Positions 23,601 to 35,750 of a stretch of 64,000 nucleotides of DNA are shown here, piece after piece. The notes below the pieces were generated by a model, which worked only from the letters and a program-made list of their open reading frames with translations, made no database searches and had not been told where the DNA came from. The number at the start of each line of letters is the position of its first letter. Position 1 is the stretch's first letter. The position numbers and the translations under genes are program-made. The stretch spans positions 1-64,000 of the forward strand of contig JAAOMT010000369.1 in NCBI GenBank assembly GCA_016748015.1. The letters are read 5' to 3'. The DNA comes from Geosiphon pyriformis. Its lineage: Eukaryota > Glomeromycota > Glomeromycetes > Archaeosporales > Geosiphonaceae.

Positions 23601-25342
23601 TTCGTGAAAACACCCTCCCACTTATAAGGTTTGGGGATCATTGATACCCAAGCCTCCTTCCAAGGCCCAGGAACAGATTCACACTCCAAGCAAACATTCA
23701 AAAGCACTAAAAGCATGTCCAAAACCAATTTGTCACTATGTTTCCACAACTCATTCAAGATACCAGAGAAACCAGCAGCTTTCCCATCAGGCAGGTTCAA
23801 AACGACACTAGACATCTCATCAAAATCAATTAGGCTCATTACACCAGAAAAAGCATTGTCAAAAACATACTCTAAAGACTGATATTGGCGACTCCAGACA
23901 CCAGTAACATCAGAAACTATATTGCGCTTCCTAGTCCATCCCTCCATAACTGCATCCACTTTGGCCTTAACCAGAGCAGGCTCCAAAACCAATTCACCAT
24001 CAACAATCAGATGATCCAAAGTTACTTTGCGAAAAGGACGTTCCAATACACTCCTAATAGTATGACCTTTGTCCAATTCAAAACTCTCCATCCTCTTATC
24101 TATTGCCGACCTGATTTGAGATTCCCTAACTCGCTCTGCTTCTGACATTTTGGATGCATGATAAGACTTTTTGACCTTATACAAAACTGACTGAATAGCA
24201 TTGAAGTAGGAACCTAATAGGAAGAGAGACTTCACCGCAGAAGCATTAATTGAATCCAAACCTTCTCACCTGTCGAACAGGAATGTAAACTCCTCAGCAG
24301 AATCCATATGAGATGCTCTAACTAACTTAGACATTAAGAGCTCTAGTTTGTGAAATTTGGATGAATCCTTGCTAAAAACTTTATCATATTCTTTGAACCA
24401 CTTTTTCCTGAAAACTGCTTCAGCAGACAGACACATCACTTTACGGAGAGCAACCCACATCAAATCCAAGTCTGAGTGGACCCTGGCTGCAAGAAAATCA
24501 TCACAAAACACAGCAGCATTTGCTGCCGTATCTTCCTTAAATTTGGCCCATTTAACATCATCCACACCTTTGCAATCGTACTTCCAGCGATCCCTATTTG
24601 CTTGTCTGTGAACAGAATTCAACTGAACATCAAGCAGACCACCCAAACTCACTAACACTGAGACAGCTTGATGATCAGTATCAAAGTATTCCCCAACGCC
24701 AAACACGTCGCGACCCACAACTGTATTGACCAGATTTGAAGAAACGAACATAAAATCAATCGTCTTAGCAATGCCCCGAGAATTAGACCAAGTCGGCAAT
24801 TTCCCACAGGAGCTCCGACCCAAGGCATTAACCAGACCCAAATCCAGACACTTTTTAAAACTCGTACACCTGTGAGAACTGTCTTCATTGAAATCGCCAC
24901 CGAGAACAACAAAGGAAGATTCATTAACAGCTTTTGCAATGAGAAAGTTGACTTTACTAGCCTAAGAGAACCGAACTGCTGAGGAAGCACCAGCATACAG
25001 ACCCAGAATAGACACCGAAAGTTTATTTTTGAAAAGTAACTTAATGGACAAGAGCTGACCAGGCACCTCTGACACTTTGCACACATGTTTCACCAAAGAA
25101 GAATTCATGACAACAGCGACACCAGCTCTCAGATAGCCAGATTCCAAACCAGAGGTAAACACCCACACACCATCATATTTGTTGACAATCCAGGAGCAAA
25201 TTTTTTTTCTTAACTTTGATTCTGTAAAAATAGAAACTAAATTGTTCTTCTCTATATGCCAACAAATGACATTGTCTTGTTTCGCAAGATTGTTCATACC
25301 TCTGACATTGCAAGTAGCAAAATTCCAAACCAGACTGTTCAT
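20665..25342 (-). pseudogene. LINE ORF2: endonuclease, RT, RNase H
   Basis: Begins at the ATG of a TAATG overlap with ORF1 (25344-25340). Apurinic-type endonuclease: N-terminal WNFATCNVRG and GGDFNED near 24890. Reverse transcriptase: AYDSVGW near 23355, GLDQGEVFSPLLW near 23200, and motif C as FVND near 23015 where FVDD is needed (GAT to AAT). RNase H: FTDSS near 21935, FLDSQ near 21745. Final knuckle CX2CX7HX4C near 21190. Stops at 24962 (CAG to TAG), 24264 (TGG to TGA), 23408 and 23372 (TGA for Arg), 22714 (CAG to TAG), 22129 (TGG to TGA) and 21292, plus a one-base deletion near 22796. Confidence 0.9.
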
Positions 25343-27190
25343 TAAGAAGAAAAGGAATTTGAACTCGCCCCAAAACTGTCCACTTTGGCTGAAAGTCCCA
25401 GAACTGTTTCCATCAAACACTTTATGCTGTCTTCTAACTTGGATACCAAAGATACATCAAAAGACACTGCTCCTGCAACAATCTCACCACTAGTGGCTGC
25501 ACCCAAACTTTCATTCATTACTATATCCGCTCCTTAATTTTGTGATGAAGGGGTCACCAACGGCTAACATCTAGGGCTTGGCTGGGAAACCATTGGCCCA
25601 AGTGCATCTAACCTCTTAGTCAGCTTACCTACCTGCTCCGCGAGACTGGCAAGACTGTGCTCAAGAGCAGCAAACCTATCATTGACTTTCACCAAAACCA
25701 GCAGAGATGGCTTCATCCCCAAAGAGGAACCAAATTCCACTGAAGCATTTCGTCCAAAGAGAGGAGGAAAAGAAGACCCACTAGCAACCTTCCCTCAAGA
25801 GAGACCACCAAAAGAGACTGGACGAGCAACTGGAGCTGATCACTTGGCATAGATGGCCGCCAATCTGCTTTTATCTGTATCTGACAGGACTCTACGCGAA
25901 GACAAACCTGAAGAAACTCTCCCACCAACTGTACAGCCCAATGACGTATGGCCTGATTTCTCACACTTGGCACACTTGGCCAAGACAAGACAAGACCAGT
26001 GTAGATTGGTGCCTCTCAACACTGGCATGGTTCCCACAATGGCATTCAATGATTCAGCAGAATCAAAACAGATGACAGCACACCTAGCCCTAGCATACAT
26101 AATTGGATGACGATCAATGACACACGTCTTCTCATCCACAGAACCAATAAAATCCCAGATGTCATGAGCAGTTGTTCCCATTGGCAGAGTATAGAGCAGC
26201 ACTCTATGCTGATCCCTCGCGTCCTATGATTCTTTGTCCAAATCTGATCTAGCCACCTGTACAGCATCCTTTCTGATTAAGATTGACCACTTTGCCGCAA
26301 CCAAATTGGCGTGATCTGAATGCTCAAATTCTATCATAGCCTTCTGCCACAGCCCCACCAATTGTATCTTGATCGACTTAATTGTCCCAAACTCAGAGAG
26401 TGTAGCATGCACAGCCTCAGCTGATATTCCAACTAGAATTTCTTTCAACACCACAGCCCGATCTGAGCGACCAGCCAATCTCTTAAGATTGGTGTTTACC
26501 ATGATATTCGCACCAGTAGCCTTTTCAGTGGCTTTCATTAGACCCGATTCGGAAGTGAACATTGCTTTGATGATCCCTGAAAATTTTGAAGAGGTAGATG
26601 CCCCCCCAAAACCATTAATTCCTAAAAATAAACTCCTGATTTTTTTGAGCTTTTCCTAGGCCGAATTTTTTTCTACTGCTTTTAGATCCAAATCCAAAGC
26701 AAACGACTTTCTAACAGAAACATTGACCAGGTTCTTAAGAGGAAGAGGAAGCACCAGAGGGGCATCCAGAAGAACATCATCATTATCATTGCCATCCAGG
26801 AAGTTGATCTTTCCCAAAGACTTTCCCAATGCTTTTCTAGTTGTCACTTGCGAATCTTTCGGCGTTTAATCCAAATCTCCACCAACAAGCACACTACCTT
26901 CACCATAATCGAAACTTGTTTCCTCTACAAGACACTCCTTTTCCATATCAACACTGTCAGATTCTGTGGTATAACCAGTCTCTGAACCCCATGAATGACC
27001 ACTTTGCACTTTAGCAGAACCCTCTTTAGCACCAGCATTGTCTTTAAGAACACTGCTTCTTCTCTTTTTCCTTGACAAAACAGTCTTGAAACCACCCACA
27101 GAGCCAGAACTTTCAACCGTCTTTTTCATGACAGCAATACTAGGGCCAACAACGGCCTCGTAATCAAGCAGAAACGGTTTGGATTTATCG
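25342..27190 (-). pseudogene. LINE ORF1 (Gag-like, CCHC knuckle)
   Basis: Five broken frames (27129-26866, 26847-26656, 26562-26224, 26202-25840, then to 25342) make one protein. It has a charged N-terminal part, the RKSFALDLDL segment, an RNA-recognition-like region (VVLKEILVGIS...IKSIKIQLVGLWQKAMIEFE), the CAKCEKSGHTSLGC knuckle (CX2CX4HX4C) near 25950, and a C-terminal Leu/Glu-rich stretch likely to be a coiled coil (near 25650). The TAA overlaps the ATG of ORF2. In LINEs such a protein coats the RNA. Confidence 0.85.
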
Positions 27191-27265
27191 TACTGAATGG
27201 TAAAAAACTTCTTTCAAAAAACTTTTGACTTTTTTTTGGGATTTGTGGAGGAATGAGAGAAAGAC

Positions 27266-27273
27266 CTATATTG
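27266..27273. repeat. Target-site duplication CTATATTG (right)
   Basis: Second copy of the 8-bp duplication that begins at 20520. Confidence 0.75.
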
Positions 27274-30200
27274 TATAATTAAATTTTTATAAAAAATACA
27301 ATTGAAATATGTAAATTATGTTCTATTATTAAAATGTTTTATTATAGAATTTTATAATTATTATTAAATAAATTATATTTATTTATTAAATCAATTAATT
27401 ATTATTATTATTGTTGTTATTATTATTATTATTATTATTAAAATATTGATTAATTGTTACTTGTTTTTTAAAATTTTTTTTATTTTTTCATATTTATATA
27501 ATTTTTTTAAGTAAATTTTGATATTTTATATTAAAATTTTTTTTTGTTAATTGCTTTTCAAATTTAATTACTTTTTTTAATGCTTTATATAATTTTATAA
27601 TTGTAATTATAACAGATAAAAATTTTTTAATATTTTTTCTAAGTTATTAATTGTATTGGTTTTAATTTAAGCATTAATTAAAATCATATTTACAATTTTA
27701 TTATTATTAAGAATATTTTCAATTGTCAATAATTTATCAACTACTATAGTATAATTTTCGAAATTTTTGACTAATTGTTGTATATTTAATAGTAAATTGT
27801 TGAATATATTCATATCAATTAATGTTTTGAATTCTTGAATTTTTAATTCTTGATTATAGAAAAAAATATTTGTTTTTTGTCAATAATTTTAAATTGTAAC
27901 AAATATTACTTAAAACCATAATTAAATAATGTAATTAATTGCTTGTTTTATATTAATTTATTTCTAAAAAATAAATTAATATTAGATAAAATTATATAAT
28001 ATATATTAATAATAATACTGTATATCTTATATTATTTAATTGTTTAATATTAATTTTTTGTTTAAATTAATATAAAATATATTAACAATATAAGTATTTA
28101 TATTTGTTTTTAAAAAATTTGATAATGTCAGCATCTATTAGTTAAAAATATAATATTATGTTTAAAAAAAAATAATGCAAAGTAATATTAGTTAATTAAA
28201 ATAAATTTTTTCTAATTTAAGTATAATAAAAAGTTATATTATTAACCAAAAATAATATATGCTAATTTTGAATTTGAAAGTTTTTATTTATATATTTGAA
28301 TTATATTTTTTATATATCTGAATATATCTATGCTTTGGAATTGAATTTGTAAATTACAGATAAGTTAAAAATATTAATTTTTTAAACCATTTTGGATTTT
28401 TTGTATATTCAATTATTAAAAATTGCAATTTGTAAGATTTAATTGGATTTGTAGTAAAAAAAATTGTAATTCAAGATTTATTTTATAAAAAACCCAATTA
28501 ATTTAATATAATAATAATATATAATAATAATAATTAGTAAATATAATATACTAATTTTTTTTTGTATTTTAATATTTTACAAATGGTTAATTTAGTCTTA
28601 TATAAAAAAATAATTATGTTTTATTAGTATTATATATGTTAACAAATTCAAATTCAAATATAATGGTTTTTAATTTTTTTTATTTTTCTAATAAACTTTT
28701 AGTATATATACTTTGTTTTACTATAAAATTGGTAAATATGTAATTGGTTTTATTTTTTGAATTTTTGAATCTATCTATTTGAGAATTGTATTTCATTTTT
28801 GTACATACCAAGAAATTTGGCAAATTTTTTTTCTTTAATTAGTTGATTATTGAATTCAATAATAATTGCAATTAGTTGTTTTATTTAATAATTTATAATT
28901 TAGTTTAATAATAAAAATTTAATATTTTTGTATTAAATAAATCTTTTTAAAATTTGATTAATTTTAATATTTAATTACTTTGTTTGCTTTTTAATTATTT
29001 TAAAAATAATTAGATAAAAAATATAAAGTTCTGAATATTTAAAATTAAAATAAGCTACAATATTATTATGCTTTATACTATAATAATTTTTGAAATAACA
29101 AATTTTTTTATAAAGAGTATTATTAATTGCTATTTGTTTTTGTTTTTTAAATAAAAATTTAATATTATGATAATTTAACAAGTTTGTTAAAAAATATATC
29201 TATAATAATAATATTAGATTTGGTTTTAGCAAATCTAAATTAAAATACAATAAAAGTTAAATAGTTATATATAAAAACAAACAAAATTAAAAAAAATAAG
29301 TCCAATATAAATTAATTTGAAAGAAAGTTAAGATAAAATAAATTTAATATATTCTAACTTTTTTTCCAATTACTAATTAATATTTAATATATGATAATTG
29401 TTTTTATATAAAAAAAAAATTGTTAATTAATTAATTAATTCTATAAAAAATATTCTTTATAAGAAGTTGTTCTTTTATAAAGAGTTTTTTTATGAAGATC
29501 TAACTATATAAGAATTTTTTTAATAAAACTATATATTATTTTTTATTATAAATTTAAAAATATTTGAATAAATTTAATTAAAAAAAATAGTTTTTGTAAT
29601 AATTTTTACGGATTTTTTAATTATAAATTAATGAATTTACAGATTTTAAATTAAATAATATAGAATTTATTTTAATATTTTATTAAGACTAAAACAACAA
29701 AAATTTTTTTTGTTAATAATTTCTTAATCATATTTTATTTTAAAAATTGAATTTTAATCATAAATATTTTAAGTTAATTAATATATTATAAAGTAATTAA
29801 ATTTTATTAAAAAAATAGTTTTATAAATAAAAATTAATTTGTTTTATTTATTTTGTTTTGTTTTGTTTTTGTTTATTTAATTTTAACTGTTTTAATATAA
29901 TTAAAACTAGTTTAATTAAAGTTTATTTAATTTATAATTTTAGTTTATATTAATAATTTTATTAAAATATAAGTTTTTTGAATATTAATAATAATATACT
30001 AACATATTTTTTAAATTTAAATTTGAAAATTAAATATTTATGATTTAATATTATTAATATTAACTAAATTATTAGCAATAATTTTAATATTGAAATATAT
30101 ATTAGTATTTAATAAAATTATTATTTACTTAAACAATTAAGTATTTTAAAATATATATAAATTAGAATTATTTGTATAATTAAATTTGATTTTCGAAATT

Positions 30201-30904
30201 ACTGTTAAATAAAAAAACAATATATTATTATTATTATTAAAAAAAAATTTATTTATTAAATAAATCAAAATAAAAATTTATTTTAATATTATAAATATAA
30301 ATAAATTAATATACTTATAAATAAAGTTATAAATTTAAAATTTTTGTTATTTATAAAAATACTTATTGTTTTATAAGAGATTTGTTTAATTTAATAAATT
30401 TTATTAAATAAAAAGCAAAATATACTATTAAATTTGTTAATAAGTTTTTGGTTAAAAATTTTAATTTAATAAAAACTATTTTAATACAATATTCTAATAA
30501 ATATTATAATTTAATTTGTTAAATTATAGTATTGTTAATTTTTATACCCATTTTATAAAAATATTGTACATTAAACTATTTGTTATTATAAAAAAATAAT
30601 TTTAAAATTTTAGTTATTTTAATATAAATTGCATTTATTATATAAAAAAACTTTAATTATATTTTTTATGTATTTTTAAAAAAAATTATTATTAATAAAT
30701 GTTTCAATAAATAAATTGTTTTATTTAACAAATTAATTTTAAATTTACATGTTTCTTAATTATTATATAATATTTGTATTAATAATTATTTATTATTATT
30801 ATTATAAATTATATTTTTAGAGATTAATTTTTAAGTTATTTATATTATTTAAAAATATTAAAATTAAATTATATATTATAAATAATAATTTATTTATTTT
30901 TATA
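27274..30904. other. AT-rich decayed transposon land, no gene
   Basis: Very AT-rich. An ATT microsatellite lies at about 27400-27441. About 29440-29720 on the plus strand follows LINE ORF2 between the RT and RNase H (DAIYHSLFYSLKSFFQ region), with heavy transitions. About 27668-27882 on the minus strand reads as roughly 70 residues rich in Leu, Ile, Asn and Glu with heptad-like spacing; I do not recognise it. The rest shows nothing I can assign. Confidence 0.45.
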
Positions 30905-33130
30905 TATTAAAGTTTAATATATAATCTAGCTACAATTTAATATCACGAATCAAACTAAGTAACACAAATTAAATATAATTTATGTATTTTTTATATATAA
31001 TTAGACATAAATTTTAGTTTAGATTAAGCTAAATTGAATTAAAAAAACTGAAAATAAATCCAGTTTACTAATTTTCTCAATAATATAATTCAAATTTTGA
31101 CTATTAAAAATAAATTTACTAAGAAACAATCTAATTTTTTTAATACTACTTCTAATATTAAAATTTGATATATATTATAAAACAATTATATACTAATTAG
31201 TATTTTTATTTAAAAAAAAAGTTATAGTAACTAATATTTTATTATAATATAATCAAACTTTATCTCAAATTTAAGACAAGCAAAATTTTTAAAAACACTA
31301 ATTAGAAGATTAACAAAGTTATTAACAGTACTTTTTTTAAAAAGCAAATTTTTTTTATTTAAAGTTATTTATATGTATTTTTATTTAAAAAAATGGTAAT
31401 CAAAATAATTAAAAAGTTAATAAATTTTATAACAGATTTAACCAAAATAACCAAACTTAAAATTTGGAATTCCAAAAAATTCAGTCTAAATTTGAAAGCA
31501 AAATTAATAGTAAACACAGTCAAAAAATAGCAAAAAAAATGCCAAAAAAGCAAAAGTTTTAGAATAAAATTTTTTATTAATTAAAGTTAATACAAAAAAT
31601 TTAGAGCTAACAGAAAACTTAACAGAAAACTTGAAAAAAAAAAGAATAATATTTTGCAATCAACAAACAAATAATTTAAATTTTAATAATAATAATAATA
31701 CTTAAAAGTTTTTTATTAAATATAATATTTACACAAAACATTAGTTTTAATTATAGCAACATTTAAAAATTTATAAGAATTAAATATTATAACAACAAAA
31801 CATTAATAACAATAAAAATTAAAAAAATAAAAAATAAAATGAGTATAATTACCAACTTAAAATATTATATTACTAATTTCAAAAACAGTATAACCAAAAA
31901 AAATTAATTAATTTGGTCTTAAAAGTATTATAAAAGACAATAATTTTTTTTGGTTAAAAAAAATCTGAATATTGTTTTTTTTAATTAATACAGACTAATT
32001 ATTAAAAACAACAATAACAAATAAAGAATTTTTAAAATTAACTATAGTATATTTATTACAAACCAATAAATTTTAACTTAACTAAAATAATAATACTAAA
32101 TATATTGAAAGCATTTTTGATATTATTAAAAAATATATAAAAAAAAACATTATAAAATACAACAAAAATGGAAAAAAAAACTATTAGTCATTACAAAAAA
32201 TTTTACAATTTTAAATTTAATTAAAAAAAAACCATCAATAAAAATTTTAATAATTACAAATAAAAAAGCTTTAAAAGCAAAATCTATACAAAATAATTTA
32301 ATATTGTCTTTTAAAACAAATTTTAATTCAATAAAACTAAACAACAAATAAAACAAAAAATCAACTAAAGCCAATTTAATCTTAAAAATAATACTAAACA
32401 CTAAAATAAAAATTATTTATTTAAAGAATTTTTAATAATTAGAAATTGTTTCTTAGATATTATTAAAAATAATACCAGAAAACAAAAAAAAATTAATTCA
32501 GTTTTTATTTAATTAACTCAATAAGTTGTTTTGCTTTTAAAATTAGTAATAATTTACTAAAAAATATTATATTTGACAATATAGTCAATAGTTAATCTTG
32601 GTTTATTTTAAAAAATATGTTATTATTGATGTTATTTATATTAAAAAAAAAGCTGATTATTATTAAAAAGATCTTATTCAAAATTTTATTTAAAACTATA
32701 AAAAAATTTAATATAATAATAGTAAATATAAGTAATTGCTATTGTTTTTTTAAGTTTTGATTTTTTTGGCTATTTGTAAAAAGATAGTAATAATATTAAT
32801 AATAAAAACAAAAAAAACCATTTTGTTAACTAGCCTATTATGAAAACTTTGGAGTTTTTAAAGAGAATAAAAACAATATTAAAATTAAACTAAGTATATC
32901 TCTTGAAAAAAACTTTAATTAAGAAAAAACCACTAATTAAAAATAAAAAAAATGTTTCAAAAGCTACCAAAAGCAGTTGTTTATTATTAATATTTAAAAA
33001 AAATATTGCTAAAATATTTTGCTTAACTGTTTTAATAATAATAAAATCTTTTTTTGTTGAAATTTTATTAGTTATTATAGAGAAATAATATTTAAAACTT
33101 TTTTACTCTTTGCTTTGGTTATAGTCATAA
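30905..33130 (-). mobile_element. Second strongly AT-decayed LINE ORF1 relic
   Basis: Aligns along its whole length to 1620-3730, including a shared residual frame (32150-32401 against 2647-2949, both LxxLLFxFxELKFVLKxNIKLFCI). It represents ORF1 only. The 5' end is near 33130, next to the gene island. No open frame of note remains. Confidence 0.6.
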
Positions 33131-33787
33131 AATTAAAAAGAAAAAAAAGTTTTTTTTTGATTTTTTTTTAAATTTTAAATTAATAATTTAAAATAATATT
33201 ATTTAAGTTTTAATAATAATATTTTTTAATAACAAATTTTAATTAATAAACAATTTTATGTTAATTAATAAATTATATTATATTTATTTTATTTTAAAAA
33301 ACCATTTTTATAGCATTTAGTAATAATTTATATTAATTTTTTTAATAATTAATAAAGCTATAATTTTATAAATATTAATAATTAAAAATTTGAATTGATA
33401 AAATTAAAAATTAATTTTATAAATTAATTTAAATATTTTATGAAATTTTCAATTAAATTTGTTTTTTTACATTAATTATTTTTATCTTGTGGGTTTTGTT
33501 TATTTAAAAAAATTATTAAAAAGAATTGTGTTTTATAATTAAAATATCATTTTTTAAAATTAAAATTACTTGTTTATATAGATGTTGAAATAATACAAAG
33601 TTATTTAATTTTTAAATTGGTAAAATAAAAAATAAAAAATAAAAAATAAAAAGCGATTTTTCGTTTGTATAACGTGATTTTCTCTATTAGGTTGTGAAAA
33701 TCACCTGACATTGGAAATTGCTTTAAAAATGACGAATCACCCATCAACCTATAGGAAAATTTTCTTTTATTAATACAATTTCGTGAA
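33131..33787. other. Upstream region of the nuclease-like gene
   Basis: AT-rich up to about 33650, with an (A5-6 T) repeat at 33616-33652, then a more GC-balanced 130 bp (33653-33787) that should hold the promoter and leader of the next gene. No core promoter motif stands out. Confidence 0.4.
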
Positions 33788-34717
33788 ATGAATTGTTCAG
33801 TTGCAAAAGGAAACGAATTTGAAAAAGAAATCTTAAAAATCTTTAGAAAAATGAACGTTGAATTAAATAGAACGAGGTGATTTTTTTCACAGAGTTATTT
33901 GTTGAGTTGTTGTGTGTCTGAAGTTACGCTGCCACTAGAAGTAAATCAGAGAATTGAAAGCTCTTCGTGGCCACAGCTTGCGAAAGTTACCAGTCAGGTA
34001 TTCCAGACCTGATTTACGGTGAACGGCCTGCTGTGAACGTTCTTCTCTGTTTTCGAAAAGCTGACTGACATATGTATCGGAGCCTGTGGTGAATAGGATA
34101 CACGAATTATTATCGACTGACACATGTATCGGGATAATAATTCTTGACAACTATGATACAAATATACTCACCATTTTTTATTCATTTTTTTTAGACATGA
34201 ACCAGGTGACGGTGGAGTAGATTTGTTTGGTGGTTTCTTGGGATATACTATTGTAATTCAGTGCAAAGTAAATGTTTCATTTCATTAAATCAAATCAAAT
34301 CAAATCAAATCAAATCAAATCATTCAAATTTTATAATATTAATAATGTTTATAATTATGATTATTATAGAATCATATTAGAAAAATTGGACCGCAAACAT
34401 TACGTGAATTAGAGGGTGTTTTAACTAGATTTAATAAAAATACAACAATTGGTATTCTAGTAACTCCTTCTGTGGGAAGTTTTACTGGGAATATAATAAA
34501 TAGAGCTAAATCGTCTGAATATAAGGTTATCCTAACTGATCAGATAAGTATTTATTCAGATTTAATTCAATTTATTAATTCTCAAAAAATCAGAAGTTAT
34601 AAAAATATACATTTTATTTTTTTTCATTTTTATTTCATTATTCTAATATTGTGTACATTATTTATGTTATTTCGAAATAAATATAATGACTTTGACGATG
34701 ATGTCTACATTTATTAA
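33788..34717 (+). CDS. Mrr-type PD-(D/E)XK nuclease-like membrane protein
   Basis: Three exons: 33788-33876, 34195-34267, 34370-34717; phases agree (510 nt, 169 residues). Introns begin GTGATT and GTAAAT and end TTTAG and TATAG. Residues 8-14 GNEFEKE, 34-42 GDGGVDLFG and 50-54 VIQCK are the restriction-endonuclease-like core: catalytic D39 and the Q52-C-K54 variant of (D/E)XK seen in Mrr-like and fungal RRG7-like proteins. Residues 82-89 GILVTPSV form the next strand. Residues 135-155 are a strongly hydrophobic helix, then an acidic tail, so it may be membrane-anchored. Function is inferred from the fold only. Intron 1 is long and carries an inverted repeat. The start is the first ATG in frame; no targeting peptide is evident. 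Confidence 0.75.
34104..34143. repeat. Perfect 11-bp inverted repeat in intron 1
   Basis: GAATTATTATC at 34104-34114 is the exact reverse complement of 34133-34143. The 18-bp loop contains GACTGACACATGTATCGG, and a near copy of that loop (GACTGACATATGTATCGG) lies about 50 bp upstream. It could be a hairpin in the pre-mRNA or a fragment of a small inverted-repeat element. Confidence 0.6.
34287..34321. repeat. (CAAAT)n microsatellite in intron 2
   Basis: About seven units of CAAAT inside the second intron of the nuclease-like gene. Confidence 0.85.
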
Positions 34718-35239
34718 ATAAATTTATTCCATTTTATTTCTTAATTATTTTTATTCATCTCGAGAATTATTTTTTCATTTGTAGTAAATTTTTTGGAAAT
34801 TGAAATTTCTATGAAATCGAGATCCTAATCAGAGAAGCTAAGATGGCTAAACATAATAATACCCTAAATTCCTCTTAATTGTCAATTGCGGCTAGATTTA
34901 ATACATAAGCAGACCCCATTTCGATCATCACGGATTTTATAAGGAAATATGTATCAGAAGCAGAAAAATAATTCCCGAGTTTGGATAATCATATTTCCCA
35001 CATCACGGTGTGGCATAGTCTTTTTTCTCAAAGTTTCCGGCAAATACCAGGCCATATATTAAGTAACTTCTAAGAGAACCGTTGACCCAGAATTCCATGA
35101 TGCGATCATAATTACCTAATTTCTAATGGATGAAGAATTCAATTCTTTTGACCATTACAAAACATATTAATTAATCCTTTTATCCGCTTTGCTTAAATTA
35201 AACGAAGAATAACAAAATCTCAAAAATTACCTTCTATAT
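34718..35239. other. Intergenic, balanced composition, no gene seen
   Basis: From about 34800 to 35230 the DNA is clearly less AT-rich than the relics around it, but there is no sustained frame, RNA gene or repeat that I can identify. It may be 3' untranslated and single-copy intergenic DNA. Confidence 0.4.
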
Positions 35240-35750
35240 TAAATATAATTTTTTTTAAGATACCAATCTTAATATTAAAAATATTAAAAACTTTTTTAAA
35301 ATTAATAATAACAATAATGTAATTTTGCTAATAAATAAATTTAAAATACTAAAAAAATAAAACAAATTTAATTATGTATTTAAAATAATTATATATTATT
35401 AATTTTAAAGACAGTATAATTAAATAAAATATTAATTAATTTGGTTTTATATATATATTATAAAAGACAATAATTTTTTTAATTAAAAAAAAAATTCAAA
35501 TATTGTTTTTTTTTTATTAAAATTAATTAATAAACAAAAAACAGTTTTAAAAACTTTAGAAAACTTGAAATAAATAATAACAAAAATTAAAATTAAAACA
35601 AATACCAAGTTTTATTTTTAATAACAATATTTAAAAAAATTTAATATAAATATATATATAAACTTTATATAAAAAATTTAATATTGTTTTTTATGTTTAA
35701 TTTTAAACCAATATAAAAACTAAAATACAAATTTTAATATTCAAAGATTG
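35240..35750 (-). mobile_element. Fragment of the AT-decayed LINE ORF1 relic family
   Basis: 35391-35520 matches 31861-31990 closely (both hold AAAAGACAATAATTTTTTT flanked by the same bases), and the stretch to 35700 follows 32200-32340. It is the third minus-strand ORF1 fragment in the window. Confidence 0.5.

Larger units (their letters stand above)
20528..27265 (-). mobile_element. Full-length LINE with poly(A) tail, defective
   Basis: A 6738-bp non-LTR retrotransposon: 5' end near 27265, ORF1 (about 27190-25342), ORF2 (25342-20665), a 3' untranslated region ending in CTCACTCGTT, then 23 A. The same 3' terminal sequence ends the plus-strand copy at 63745. Endonuclease, reverse transcriptase, RNase H and a C-terminal zinc knuckle place it in the APE-type I/Tad-like group. 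Perfect target duplication and an intact tail indicate a rather recent insertion, yet ORF2 carries about eight stops and one frameshift. Confidence 0.92.

Noticed and set aside
20869-24611. Many plus-strand frames in 20.9-24.6 kb
   Set aside because: Antisense shadows of LINE ORF2 on the minus strand.
33935-34150. 71-residue minus-strand frame
   Set aside because: Lies within intron 1 of the nuclease-like gene and shows no domain; the intron is defined by matching phases and the GDGG/QCK exon.
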